This document shows positions 24,244 to 36,377 of a DNA stretch of 64,000 bases, piece by piece. Numbering within the stretch: position 1 is the stretch's first letter; every line of letters begins with the position of its first letter. A program made the position numbers and the translations under genes. The notes beneath the pieces are model-generated. The model was not told where the DNA came from, searched no databases, and saw only the letters and a program-made list of their open reading frames with translations. Source of the stretch: Sacculina carcini (lineage: Eukaryota > Arthropoda > Thecostraca > Sacculinidae); the NCBI GenBank assembly GCA_916048095.2, contig OU696586.1, positions 3,170,249 to 3,234,248 of the forward strand. The letters run 5' to 3'.

Positions 24244-25579
24244 ATGCACTCTTCAGCACTGCTCTTAATGATGTTGATTGGTACAGTCCTAGGCACGTCC
24301 ACGAATCCTGTGATGAGTCTTAGAGGAGCCCTTACAACCACCTCACGATCTTCGGCTGAACAACAGAAACAAAATGGTACAAGCTGGATACTCCTGTAAT
24401 TGTATTATATTCCGTAGTTTATTCAAATGCATTTCAGTTATGCAAATATTACTTTTATTCATATAATTCTTACATATCTTTTGAGCAGCAGTTTTTTACT
24501 AAAATTAATCATAATTGCAAATAATAAAAAAATTATTACTCAACCTCATGCATGACAATCGGCTTAAAATACCAGATTTTTAAGATATGAGATTTTTTCA
24601 CCATTTCAAATTATGGAATAATTATTAATTTTATGTGTCATTGACCGACAACCAAGCAAATATTTAACTTAATTGAACATACAATTAGGTAAATGCTCTG
24701 TACGTAGATTAGTGTAGAATTTTATTTAGTTTCGTAAGCCCCACAAGCTTTGCACGTGTGTTTACAGTTTGTGACAAGAAATGCGATGACGGATTCAAAT
24801 GCGAGCTTCAGCAGTGCACCTGCTCTGTATGTGTACTCAGTGAGTATTGATATATAGTCGGCCTTCCAAATAGGGGACTTGAAGGGACCGAGAAAAAATT
24901 CCGCTATTTGGAGGTTTCCGCAATTTGGAAGTGTGCTCTGCAGCAAAGCTTACCAACCTTTTTCACTGTGAATACGTCATTTTGTACAAAATATTCGCGT
25001 ATTATCTTCCATTTTTAATCTCTATCATATGATTCTACCAAAAAGTTTCTTCGGCCCAAAAAATCATTCAGCTTTGCGGCGTTTTCCTCTAGACGCCATG
25101 ATTTTAATATGCAGCAGGAGAGACCCGTCTCTTCAATGCTGAACACATCGTTGATCTCCAATGCAGTAGTAACTGGAATTGTCAATGTTATACCAAGGAC
25201 TAAATTCCTGCATGATTTCAGTGCGACATCCTCGCCAATCTGGGGTCCTAGGCGGCCACCTATTTTGCCAATGCTTAACAATTCTCTTATGCCTTTGTCT
25301 ATAGCCGGTCCTAATAAGTCACTCGTTTATACCAATCAGCTTGCAAAAGTCAACTGTTGTCAGTCGACAAGTTGGACTCAATATATTTCATACATATATT
25401 TGAGAATAACACAGAAAACTCATTTTGCGCTATTTGGAGGTGTGCTGTATGAGTGGGAACCAATATATCTTTCCGCTATTTGGATGTTTTCGCTATTCGA
25501 AGGTTAAAATTTCGCTACTTGGAGGATTCCGTTATTTGATATATTGAATTTGGAGGTCCGTTATTTGAAGGGTCCACTG

Positions 25580-25611
<32 letters not shown>

Positions 25612-27173
25612 TGTTAATTTTCAGAAAGTTGTGCTGATATTAGCTGTGCTGAAGGGGAGACATGCCAGGAATCCGAGTCGGGCGCTGAATGTCATCAATC
25701 ATGGAGACTATCACTGAGCCAGTGTAATTATCATAATTATCATTATTATCATTATTATTACTATTATTATTGTTTCAATTTATAATTGGAATTTAACACA
25801 TTGATTATGGAATCATTGGTGGATTTGTATGATAGAAAAATATTACTAGAATCGTGGTTAAAATGACGTTGACATACTTTTTATGGAGGCAAAATTTATG
25901 TCTATAATTTGCCACTTCTAGGTTACTGCAGAAGTTAACACTGAGTATACAAATATATTAAAAATATTTGATTATGTAAATTCTTTTTTGTCAACAATAT
26001 TTTTTCCATTTTATCGCAATTTCAGCCGCTCTTGGGCCACCTAGTATATATACGCATAGATCATATGAGTCGCCACAGACATCTATAATTCGCCACTGTT
26101 ACAACATCACCTGTTGCTATACCAGCACAAGCGTCGTGCAAGACACTGCGATGTCCTCGGGGCTACAACTGCCGTCAGTCGCAAGGCAAGGCCAGGTGCA
26201 TGCCCAACACGTGTGAAATGCGCCAGTGTCCCCAGAAACTCACCTGTGTCGACTCACCAGACGGCGCTCTCTGTCAGCCGGGAATAAGTGAGAGATTTGC
26301 TCGTCAAACTCAACAACAACAACAAACATTTATTTAACAAACATTCATTTAATTTTGATAAACTCATGCAGTTTTGTACTCCGGGACAATGATATTGGCA
26401 AATCACTTTGTATTTTAATTACAGGCAAACAAGAATCATCAAAATATTTCTACTTTGTTATTCGTCTCTAAAACTCCTTGCCTTCTCGTATCCGATCATC
26501 TCCTTCACTTCGATCCTTCTCTTCTGATCTTCATGCACATCTTCTTGAGTCTGCCTCTCCCTGTTGAATGGTTTCGTGTTTTTCTTTTGTATATATGCCC
26601 GTTAAATTTTGTCTGGCATGCTCTTAGCTATTCTGACATTTGCTTCACATTTCATATAAACATACATATTATATTTTGATTTAATCCTGCCATCGCACCC
26701 TTGTATATTTGGCGCTATATCAAATACATGTTGTTGTTGTTGTTGTTGTTGTAGTTTTCAGGTTATATATATCTTGATAGAAAGTATGACCAATTATTGC
26801 CTACGTCGTATTTTGCATTTCACTGTCCCTTCGCCCTTTTGATACATTGAAGCTTTTTTTCATGGGTCAAACATGTAAGGCGTAGACGATAAGATCGGGC
26901 TGAATGTGTTGTTCAATATAATATCGGCAACTTTTTGACTGACCTTACCAAACATTTGAGACGGATTGCCTTTTACAATTGATAATTTCAGCTGTTTAAA
27001 GGATGTATGGAGAATGCTTGTGTGTTGTATGTCATCTACCATTAATGTGGTGTCTTTGTTTATGCATTTTCGCAGAGCTGCGCACCTGCAAGGACATTAC
27101 ATACTGTCCGGTGAACACGGCCTGTGTGGAAGATGCCGAGAATGGAGCCATGTGTCGAGCACTGAAGAGATAG
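24244..27173 (+). CDS. Secreted cysteine-rich protein A with follistatin-N-like modules, 5 exons, 187 aa
   Basis: Exons: 24244-24376, 24768-24839, 25625-25723, 26126-26287, 27076-27173 (TAG). All introns are phase 1, so module exons are symmetric. Exon 1 encodes a signal peptide (MHSSALLLMMLIGTVLG) and a Ser/Thr-rich linker. Exon 2 has a distinct module, CDKKCDDGFKC followed by CTCSVC. Exons 3-5 carry four short modules of the form C-x4-C-x4-5-C-x5-8-C (for example CKTLRCPRGYNCRQS and CKDITYCPVNTACVED), resembling FOLN (follistatin N-terminal) or half-EGF units. No transmembrane segment is present, so the product is probably secreted. AATAAA lies at 27335. Gene C (31231-34149) is a paralogue with matching exons. 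Function unknown; the gene is inferred without transcript data. Confidence 0.7.
24857..25581. mobile_element. Pogo/Tc1-type element remnant filling intron 2 of gene A
   Basis: Imperfect terminal inverted repeats: left TCGGCCTTCCAAATAGGGGA and right (reverse complement) GTGGACCCTTCAAATAACGG, 17 of 24 positions matching over the longer alignment, with TA at both outer edges. Subterminal repeats of CGCTATTTGGAGG type occur on both sides. The centre has only broken frames. About 725 of the 785 intron bases belong to the element. Confidence 0.55.
26440..26752 (+). mobile_element. L2-type LINE 3' end with (TTG)n tail
   Basis: The plus strand ends in TTTGGCGCTATATCAAATACATG followed by seven to eight TTG units (about 26707-26751). 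This matches the 3' end of the minus-strand L2-like LINE at 18316-18360 almost exactly. It lies in intron 4 of the cysteine-rich gene A. Confidence 0.65.
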
Positions 27174-27334
27174 TCCAAGCATCTCTTCCGACGTTGCTGG
27201 CTTTTGTCTTCAATTATTGCTTTTGTTTCATGGTTGGGAGACAATTTGGCATAAGTGCGAAGGCGATTTGTTGATGTACTTGAAATCGGACGGCTAGATT
27301 GTTGTTAACAGCTGCTGAGCCAGCCGATTTGACG

Positions 27335-27340
27335 AATAAA
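27335..27340 (+). terminator. Poly(A) signal of gene A
   Basis: AATAAA 162 bases downstream of the gene A stop codon. Confidence 0.5.
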
Positions 27341-28313
27341 ATTCACACAAAATACATGGCACTGTCAAATGTTGACTTTTATCAGAGTTCTTGGATTTCT
27401 GCTCTAGGCAGACTCTAGTATTCAACGCATTCAATAAGCATAGCAAGTGTGGCAACACACAAATATTTTTATTAATATCTGATTATCGTTAAAAAAATTC
27501 TAACGCCCAAAAGAAATTATTGCAAATTATTAAAATAACGGAAAATCCAAGTATACAAAAATCCAAGTAGCCAAAAAAACTGGAGGGTTTCATTAAAATA
27601 TACGTACAGAGTAATTGTATTCGTATCAGCGCCAGGCAAACACATCTAATTATTATTATTAATATTATTATTATTAATTACAGGCAAATTAAAATAATGA
27701 AAAAGATAATAAATCAAAAGCAATGATAAAATAATAAGAAACATAATGAGAAAATAAATTTGAATTAAAAATAAACGCTAATAATGATTCGCTTGAAAAC
27801 ACAGAATTATTCCATCAAATTTGACAGTATATATTGCTTATGCGGCTGCATTTAACTTTTTATTCTTTTTCATTTAATAGTTTATTTCACTGTGTCCACA
27901 AAAATTAAAGGACCAATGGTTTAATTTTTGGAATTAACCACAAAATATAAAAATACACAACAATCAACTGCGTTTATTGCCAATATATATAAAATTGATA
28001 TGCTTGACAAGTAACATGAAGCTCAGATGACATAAAACACTTGTGTACATGTAAATACATGTGTGTCTGTGTGTATGACCTCCAATTGTTTCTTGGTGTC
28101 TGTCAATCTTTTGCACAAGACAGCCAACACGACGCTTTGACACCTGACTTTGCAATGAATCTGCAATGGGAGTGCATTTGCATATTGACTGCTAGCGACA
28201 ACGCAAGCACACAGTACTGGTCAAATTCTGGTGGTACATTCATAAAATTCAGTAAATTCATACTGAATTTAAACAGTAAATTGTGCCGCAATAGTCTGAC
28301 ATAGATAGTGAAA
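27341..28313. other. Gene-free stretch between genes A and B
   Basis: AT-rich sequence with a decayed ATT tract at 27650-27690 that ends in the reverse complement of the family B tail (ATTACAGGCAAAT). No exon or RNA gene was seen. The promoter of gene B should be here. Confidence 0.5.
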
Positions 28314-30463
28314 ATGGCTGGCTATTTTAGCTTGACATTGTTGCTTTTCTTGCCATTTGTTATTGGCTTAGATTTGTCAAGCGTAGACACAGAAATTACC
28401 ACAAAATCCGAGCTCTCAATACCAGGTCTGTGACAATTCACACGCTGTGTCTGTGTGTTCAATGTAGAACAATTAATGCCTGCAAAAATTGATGCCAATA
28501 TATACGCATATGATATATAATGTATGCTTGAATATGAAAACACCTACAGTGTATAATAATATATCATAAAAGTAATTATTAAATGTGAAATTATCAAGCA
28601 ACGGGAAAATATGACGATGCCTAGTCACTCGTGAAAATACCAAGAAAGACTTAATGCAGGAGGTTTTAACCGGGGTGCTGGCACTCCTGGGTGGTCCAAG
28701 CCTAGTTCCTGATGGGTGCAAGAAATCCCGTGAAAATTAAACAAGTTGATATGTTTTCTCCATGATGTACATTCTTTCCTGAATCAACATTGTAGTCTTA
28801 CAAAAACTGTATGAATGAATATTGAATTTAAAAAAAAGTGTTGTTATCACGTAATTGGAAATTTTACTTTTCTTCAACGAAAAAGAGGTCAACCATGAAA
28901 AAGAATCACGAACCACTGACACACATGTGTGCGCGTGTGTGTGTGTGTGTGTGTGTGTGTGATGGTGGCGTGGTTTGAGTAGGCATGCCGCTGTGTGATT
29001 ATGTACAGTGCAGAAATCGTCACTATTGCAGACAAGACGGCAATGTCGTCTTCTGCGAGGAGATGACCTGTAAATGGCAAAAATGCCGCAACGGCTACAA
29101 ATGCAGTAATAATATGGAAGGACCTTCGTGTCACAGGCCCGGACAAGGTTAGTGGCTACGACTATGTGAAATACTTTGTGCTAACGTATATATATATATA
29201 TATAAGGTTCCTAAGTCGGGGCTCTCTGAGTAGGAAAACAGCATTTTTTAACGACTCAGAAAGCCCCACGGTCTGAGCTGACTGATCGAAATCTACAAAA
29301 TTTAGCATTAAATAGTCTACCAGTGTGTGTGTATGTGTGTGTGAGGATGGGGATAAGGTGAACTCCGACAAGTTTCGCCAACACAACATCGGTCAATTGC
29401 TGAAATAACTTGACACAAATCGCAAGAAACATCGAGGCAAAGCGAAAGAACAAGCGGCAAATGCGTAATCAATTTAAATCTCATTCGTTTGAAAGAAGAA
29501 ATATATAATAATACGTCCCGAAACACATCCTCCTATGGGTCCATGATGTATGATATCTAGCGATATCAATGTGTCTGTCACAAAAACAGACGAATTAAAG
29601 GCAAAAAAGATACTCGTAATAATTTTTGCGTTTATCTTTGTTCCAGTACTGTGAATTCTATAGTTATCTGTAGACAAATCACACATTTTCGCAATGCCTA
29701 TATGAACTTTATATGACATATCTGTTATTGACGTTCTGAAACAAGCCTTGACCATATCATTCCTATTAGCTACCAAGAGGATTCACAGATTTTTTCTCCT
29801 CAAATCCAACCAGCAAATTTATCAGTCAGCGACCAATTAGCAGACAAATTAACGGGCCGCTGATAAACATGATTTCACTTGATTTTTTCATCGTATTAGC
29901 CGGTTTTGTAACATTAATTATCTCTGTTACAATGGTTTCTAACACCTGCACCACAATCCAAGCAGTTGAATCCGCAAGCGACTTTATTCGGCCGCTAAAG
30001 TGATGGTGAAAAATAATTATTCCGCCACGATAATATTCTATAATTGGATATTGTATTAATTAGATTGCATGATGCCTAGAATATATCTAGGCTTCGATTT
30101 AAACAGACCATGCTTGATCTAAATTAAAAGCACAGAGCGATTAAAAGCATGGTGATTACATATAAAAAAGCCGAATATTTGTTCAGGCTTGGACCGCCGT
30201 TCATGATTTGAGACAAATTCTAGCTGCCAAAAAACCCACTGGGACTGTGTTTCAAATCTACGCCGTGTTAATACACCCTGTGTTTGTGCTATACAATTTC
30301 AGATAGCCATGATTGTTCCGGCATTGCGGAATGTCCTTATGCAACTAAATGCATCGACGACCCAGACCTTCTTCCCATGTGCAGACCGATATATGGCCCC
30401 AACGGTCACGAATGGGAACAGAGGAATTTCAACACATTTGGCGCGGATACGATCGACAACTAG
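28314..30463 (+). CDS. Secreted cysteine-rich protein B, 3 exons, 145 aa
   Basis: Exons: 28314-28425, 28983-29147, 30303-30463 (TAG); both introns are phase 1. Exon 1 encodes a clear signal peptide (MAGYFSLTLLLFLPFVIG) and a short linker. Exon 2 holds two modules, CDYVQCRNRHYCRQDG...FC and CKWQKCRNGYKCSNN...SC, and exon 3 one more, CSGIAECPYATKCIDD...MC, then a polar C-terminal tail ending DTIDN. The module pattern and intron phase match genes A and C, and the exon 2 length (165) is close to their 162-bp double-module exon, so B is a diverged third member. The acceptor of exon 2 (GAGTAG) follows a (GT)n tract. Function unknown. Confidence 0.62.
29218..29267. repeat. Inverted repeat (hairpin) in gene B intron 2
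   Basis: Arms GGGGCTCTCTGAGT and ACTCAGAAAGCCCC (13 of 14 pairs) with a 22-nt loop, next to a (TA)n tract. It could be a MITE remnant. Confidence 0.6.
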
Positions 30464-31230
30464 ACATACTGATTAAATCTGACCGCTTGGCAGGCTGTAA
30501 TATCAGTTTCTGAACACGTGTTTTGACAAATTTTAAACTCAAATTAAATATCAGAGATGATTTGGAAAAAACGCGCTCCGTTATTGCACAATCTAGTTAA
30601 GCGTGCGTGAGTGTAATATATATTTAAATTCCAGTCCAATCAGAATTGGTAGATTTTTTTCTCAAAAACATTCAACATTTGTCATAGGTATTTACATTCA
30701 ACATTTGTCTGTGTACGCACATGCTAGCAAATATATTGCAAACGAAATTGCGCGCTGTGTTTGTGGAACATCAAAATGGAGAAACCGCAATTTTCACAAT
30801 CACACGATAAGTGAAAATAAAAAACGACACTTCTAATTGACAAGGTAAAAATAATTTACATCAGCTGTGTAGCCAAAATATTAATAACCAAAATATTTTC
30901 ACAGAGAAAGAATAACTGCAATAAAACAAATATATTTTTCAATAATAAACGTTTTTATTGTCGTTCTGGACCAGCATAAGAAACATTCAGAAATCTATAA
31001 ATATACATGAAAAATTGGTGTTCATTTTCAAAGTTGAATATATTTTAGTAATATAAAGTTTAATATTGTTGTGTGTATATTTAAGACCTATCTAGAAAAT
31101 ATAAGCGTCTTAACAAAAAGTTGGCAAGAAAAAAGTGTATTCGTGTCTTTTCATGTTATAGAAGCTAGCATTACACGTACACGCACACGCACACGCATAC
31201 ATACACATAGTTTTCTAAGGCACTTCACAT
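30464..31230. other. Convergent 3' region of genes B and C
   Basis: No exon was seen. AATAAA occurs on the plus strand at 30816-30821 and 30920-30925 (for gene B) and on the minus strand at 30954-30959 (for gene C), so the two 3' ends may lie within a few tens of bases of each other or overlap. Confidence 0.45.
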
Positions 31231-32136
31231 TCATATGGGAACGCAGATAGGTCCGCGTTTCGGTTGGTCCTCGCATTTCGAGTTTTCCGGACAATATTTA
31301 TTCTTACAGCCGTGCTTTTCTGCACAACAAACAAACAGTCTTCAATTAACAACATATTCAAGTTTACTATAGCCCGCTAATACGTCTTAAATAATGATAA
31401 TATATTAGGAAGCTTCACTGAATTTAAATTTTATAGTTTTTAATATATAATAATCTAATTTTATTTATTAGAATACCTTTGCTAAATGATATGACAACAG
31501 CAAACATAAAAACTAATATATTTTTTCTTATATAATATAATTAATAACAACATAATTGAGCCAAATTAAATAGAATTATGTTGAAAGTTATAAAATTAAT
31601 ATTATATTATATTATAAAAATATTTCCAATTATTCCTTGTAGGTGAAAAAATATTTGGCGATGTATTACTTTTGCCGCGCCGACACAGCGCTCCATAGGG
31701 CGTGTCAACGCAAGTCAGGCCGCGAGTGCACACGCGAATGGCGCAGGTGTTCGGCAAACAGAGCGGACTTCCTCCTCGAATGTAGCAGTTGGTTCCCCGA
31801 CGACAGAAGAAGTTCACACAAGAAGGAACATCTTCACACCGACCAACACAGGCAAATGCGCATGCAAGACAAATACATTATAATTGGCTGTATATCTGCG
31901 CGTGTTGCGTAGAAATGCTTCCGCAGATGCTTTGAGCATATTCAAGGATTTAATTAGAAGCAATTAGCAGTTATTATGAGACTAAAATGAAAAATATCCA
32001 TTAAAAACTGCCTAATTGCGTTACGCATAATTTGTAATGCAAAACAACATATCAAAATTATCCAAATATATCCTATACTAATTCAAGTAGTTTCTAGATC
32101 ATACACTAGTAATGCCAAATATGACCCAGTGACATG

Positions 32137-32186
<50 letters not shown>

Positions 32187-34149
32187 CCTGGAACACAATC
32201 GGGTCCATCGGGTAGTTCGTTGCAGAGAAAGCCCGCGGCACAAGTGAGGTCAACACAGGTCACTGTCGGGTCAACAACAACCGCAAGGTCGTCAGATAAA
32301 CAGATATGACTTAGTTGAGATTACAGTAGTGAATATTGTACACAAATATCGACTATATCGACTCCAAATTTGGCTCGAATTGTAAGAACGGTATTCCCTG
32401 TATGTATGTGTGTGTGTGTATGTGTGCTTTTGTGTGAGTGTGTGTGTGAGTGAGTGAGGATGTGTTTGTGTGTGTGTGTGTGAGTGAGGGTGTGTTTGTG
32501 TGCGTGTGTATGTTTGTGATTGAGTGTGTGTTAGAGTGTGTGTGTGTGTGTTTGTGTATGTGTGTATGTGTATGTGTTTGTGTGTGTGTGTGCGTGTGTG
32601 TTTGTGTGTGTGTGATTGAGTGTGTGTGTTTGTGTATGTGTGTATGTGTTTGTGTTTGTGTTTGTGTGTGTTTGTGTGTGTGTGTTTGTGTTTGTGTGTG
32701 TTTGTGTTTGTGTGTGCAAGCCTAGGCATTCTAACAACGGATGTAAAAGATTGAGAGAGAAAGGTTGGTTATAGGTAAGGCTAAGGTTATGGGTAATTAT
32801 GAGATCAATGTAAATCAAGGACAGCGTGAAATTACATGAAGTGACATTATTATTCATTTAATTGCTTATATATTTATAATTATTATTATTATTTATATAC
32901 ATTATTATATGTATATTTGTATTATTAATTAAATATTCATTTATTTGCATGTAGTGGCATTATTATTATTGGTGGCAGGTAAAACCATTAAGCAAGTAAG
33001 TCAAAACGCAAGGTAATTAAATAGAAAAAAATAATTTTACACAGAAGCCACACTTACGCTGAATGCAGATGGGACCTCGAGCAGTATCGCGACACTTCTG
33101 CCCTTCTTTGCACTGATAATTCTTGCATGATAACGGTTCTGCACGGCAGTCAAGCACAATAAGCCAGTGTGTGGCCATTTCAACAATATAACCCGATGCG
33201 ATAGTGTGGGTGCAATTTTAGCAGAGAGAAGTCCACTTCACGGTAGGGCAACGTATGTGTTGTATAGTGAAATGAAGGATAAAAAGGATCATCATAAAAA
33301 GGAGGGCATTCGAGGAGACTTTCGTTAGCTCCCAGATGTTCTGTGAGTGGAGAAGGATTGTGCGTTACGGTCAGAAGTTCAAAAAAAGCCTTACTGAAAA
33401 TAACACAAGTAAATTAAATATTAATTGCAGGCTTGAAGTGAGTTGATTGGCAGGAATATGTTCCCGAACTTACCTTTCACGCAAACTTCGCATGTACAGG
33501 GTTTTTCCTCGCACTTGAAGCCCAAACCACACTGTTTCGTGCAGGCTGCTTTCAACAAAAATCCGTCACAAAAATATATTATTTATTCATTTTCATCTGT
33601 TAATTAAATCATTCCTCTCAATATATTCCACACTCAAGCACTACTATGTAGCATACTGAAATGACACCGCCACAAGCCACTACAAAATCCACAATGTAAG
33701 ACTTGAAATGTACTGACGTAGCTTACATTGTAAAACACGTGAAATAAATATTTCAATATATTAATACATTAACTCATTACCTCGTGGTGATCTCTTATGA
33801 GAGCACTTGAAATGACTGTATTTCGAAGTTTTGTTTTGTCTATATTAACACATATTCAAGCATTAGGCTATATTTATTAGGAACAAGTCTTTTATATCAA
33901 CGCAATATTCCCAAAAATAATTTTTATTCGAATTAATTGATATACAAGCTGGAAAATGTCAATGTTGTTGTACACAATATAATTACAGGTAGTAAAGGCT
34001 ATTTAATCATGATTGGACCCACATTTGGCGTCGCTCTGCGGGGCATTCCTGACCAGAGCAAACTCATTAGGAAGGTCAATTTCGCCCAAGACCACCGCCG
34101 ACGCCGTAACTACCAGCAACAAAACCGCAAAACGACAACGATGACTCAT
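31231..34149 (-). CDS. Secreted cysteine-rich protein C, paralogue of A, 6 exons, 201 aa
   Basis: Exons: 34023-34149, 33474-33545, 33058-33138, 32188-32262, 31670-31831, 31231-31319 (TGA); all introns are phase 1. Exon 1 encodes a signal peptide (MSHRCRFAVLLLVVTASAVV); I chose the ATG at 34149 for its A at -3, but in-frame ATGs at 34158 and 34185 are possible. Exon 2 (72 bp) matches gene A exon 2 in length and pattern (CTKQCGLGFKC, CTCEVC). Exon 5 (162 bp) matches gene A exon 4 in length and sequence, including CLPNTC against CMPNTC and LTCVDTPYGALC against LTCVDSPDGALC. Exons 3 and 4 are single modules, one more than in A. It is probably a tandem or inverted duplicate of A. Function unknown. 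Confidence 0.7.
32139..32187. repeat. (GT)n microsatellite touching the donor of gene C exon 4
   Basis: On the coding strand of gene C this is (CA)n starting at the third intron base (exon ends CCAG, intron starts GTCACACACA). CA repeats just inside a 5' splice site are known binding sites for hnRNP L in vertebrates. Confidence 0.8.
32399..32716. repeat. Imperfect GT-rich microsatellite, about 315 bp
   Basis: GT units mixed with TTTGTG, GAGTGA and GTATGT variants. It lies in gene C intron 3 and appears on the coding strand as a CA-rich tract. Confidence 0.9.
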
Positions 34150-34567
34150 TATCAACATCGGCCTGGAGTTCTGCAACGTCCACATTGCAACTTGCTTCTT
34201 CGGCAAGCAAACCCACACTCGACGGACACACACACACACGCCAGCAGTTTCGCTAAATGACTGTGGTGGCAATATTGCGCGGACCAGGCACCAGCCATCA
34301 CCTGTCCAATGATGAATGTCTCTGCGTGTGTGCGTGTGTGTGTGTGTGTGTGTTTGTCGGACGTTTTTGCGTACGCAAATCTTGCATACAATGCCAGTCA
34401 CGCGGTTAATCTTTCAGCTCGCTTTTTCGTCCACCACTCACGCTCAAACACACACTCAAACACACACACACACATGCCGTGCACGCTTGGTAAACAAGAA
34501 GATTTGAGAAGATGAAAAATTGGCGTGCATTTGACGTTGGTCGATGACTCAGGAAATCACTCACACA

Positions 34568-34605
<38 letters not shown>

Positions 34606-34623
34606 CATACACACACACACACA

Positions 34624-34814
34624 CAGGGCCGGATTTAGGGAGGGAGGGCAAAGAGGGCACCTGCCCAGGGTCTCCACATTTTAGGGGGCCTCAAAAAAGG
34701 ACCCATGCTTAAAAAATTTCGGTGAGGCTTGCTTCGCTCGCCACCCGCCTCAGGCAAGGTAGGCATCCACACATATCTTGTCCAGGGGCCTCCACATGCC
34801 CAAATCCGGCACTG
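34624..34814. mobile_element. MITE with CAG(G/T)GCCGGATTT terminal inverted repeats
   Basis: The segment begins CAGGGCCGGATTT and ends AAATCCGGCACTG, which are inverted repeats with one mismatch in 13. It is 191 bp with no coding capacity. Both flanks are CA repeats, which hide any target duplication. The CAGNGCCGG end type suggests the hAT superfamily. Confidence 0.65.
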
Positions 34815-36377
34815 CTCACACACACACGCACACACATTATATGTAAGGGTTCCAATTTGGAAGAAATCAGACGGACTTTGTGGAGTGGTCATTTCGCGGA
34901 CACCAGTGTGTCCAACTATGCAGACCCGTTTGAATTTGACTTGTATTTACGAGTACCTTGACTCGTATCTCTGCTTCTCAACTCACTCACTCACTCATTC
35001 CTGCCAAGCTTCAGCGTTGGTGGATTATTTGGCTGCTGTTGATTGGTGCATTGTCGTACGCAAAAACCGGTTGCGACAGTTGCGTGCAATTATTGTTGAC
35101 GCGTGCATAATTGTGTGCGGTAAACACATCGGCCAAAAGTATTAGTGATGGATGGATAATGAATGTTTTGCTGAGTGGACAACGAAGAAAGGTAGATGGC
35201 AACGTTCCGTTAGATTTTCTCTCTGATCCGTCATTTCATATTAAGCCAACTGCTCATTTTCCACAACGGCGCTGGTACATCCAATAAGTTCAGCTGTTCC
35301 ACCAAATTAAAAGACAGGAAGTCATTATAGGAACGAAAGTTGACGAATTCAGGTTAATAACAGCACCCAATTCGCACTTGACACCCATCAATTCCCATAA
35401 GTTACGAACCACTGGTTCATTGGAACATTGCGACAATCTAAAATGAGCCTAATCTAAAAGGACTGAATGTAAAAGGAACACCAACTATTCCTGGACGAAG
35501 ACGAGGGTGAACATTCTGTTAATCCTGTCTCCATTGGTGCAGTTCAGTCTGACTAGTTTCCGAGAGGGAGCTGAGCAAAAACATCGACATGTCACCGCCT
35601 CTGACACTGGCAAACATTGGCAACGGAGCCAGCTATCAGAGACCTGAATGACAGAGCTTAGAGTCCGGTTCGTTTGAGCTGAACGAGCAGCTTATATGAA
35701 GAATGACATTTGATGGTCGGCTTGGAATCGCAAAAACAACACACGCCGTTGCAACGTAGTTGCCCAATCGAACCTAGAACTGCCAATAAGGATAAGATAA
35801 ATTCCACGCGTGTTTGACAACATTTGGCGAATTCTTCAAGGTTGATTTCACCTGCACACCAGCGTAAAATTGCCAACAACTCGCAAAGTACGCCATTAAA
35901 TTTGCAATTGCGCAGAAGTCGAAGATTTATGTTGCAAACATGAGCTAAATCTGCAGCCATCGGACCGAAGCGGCTCACCAACTCAACGACAAACGTGGAA
36001 AAAACTAAATATAGAATGAAACAATTAATTCAATTTAAATAACACGGTCTTGTCTCGTTTGGAAGGCGTGTGTTTTGTTCGTAGTTCGCTCGAGAGATAA
36101 CACTATAAAAGATTGATAAGCTACAATATTCATTGCAATAACTGGCTTTGTAATAATCCGGAAATTAAGGAAAAAAGAAGTGACAGCAAAATGGCACTTT
36201 ATCGCATGAAAAAGCAGAACAAAATATGAAAACACAACTTGATCAGGTTGAACGTGCTCAAAACTACAACAAAAAACCATGTATTCTTCATAAACACTCA
36301 TAACGAACCAGTAAACATGCATCGAGACAAAAGCGGCGCAAATGAGTCAATAAGCATCATAAACTAAATAACCTCAC
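34815..36377. other. Gene-free stretch between gene C and PUS10
   Basis: Contains family D copy 2 and, on the minus strand, an ORF of about 100 codons at 35658-35960 (ATG in PMAADLAHVCN, several cysteines) with no recognised similarity. Nothing else is supported. Confidence 0.4.
35225..35425 (+). repeat. Interspersed repeat family D, copy 2
   Basis: Second copy of the family at 17040-17280 (GCTCATTTTCCACAACGGCG, AAGTTCAGCTGTTCCACCAA, GAACCACTGGTTCA). It lies in the gene-free stretch between gene C and PUS10. Confidence 0.5.

Noticed and set aside
35658..35981. ORF of about 107 codons with several cysteines, minus strand
   Set aside because: The longest frame starts at a TTG; from the internal ATG about 100 codons remain. 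There is no family match, no splice context and no paralogue, so it stays an open question rather than a gene.
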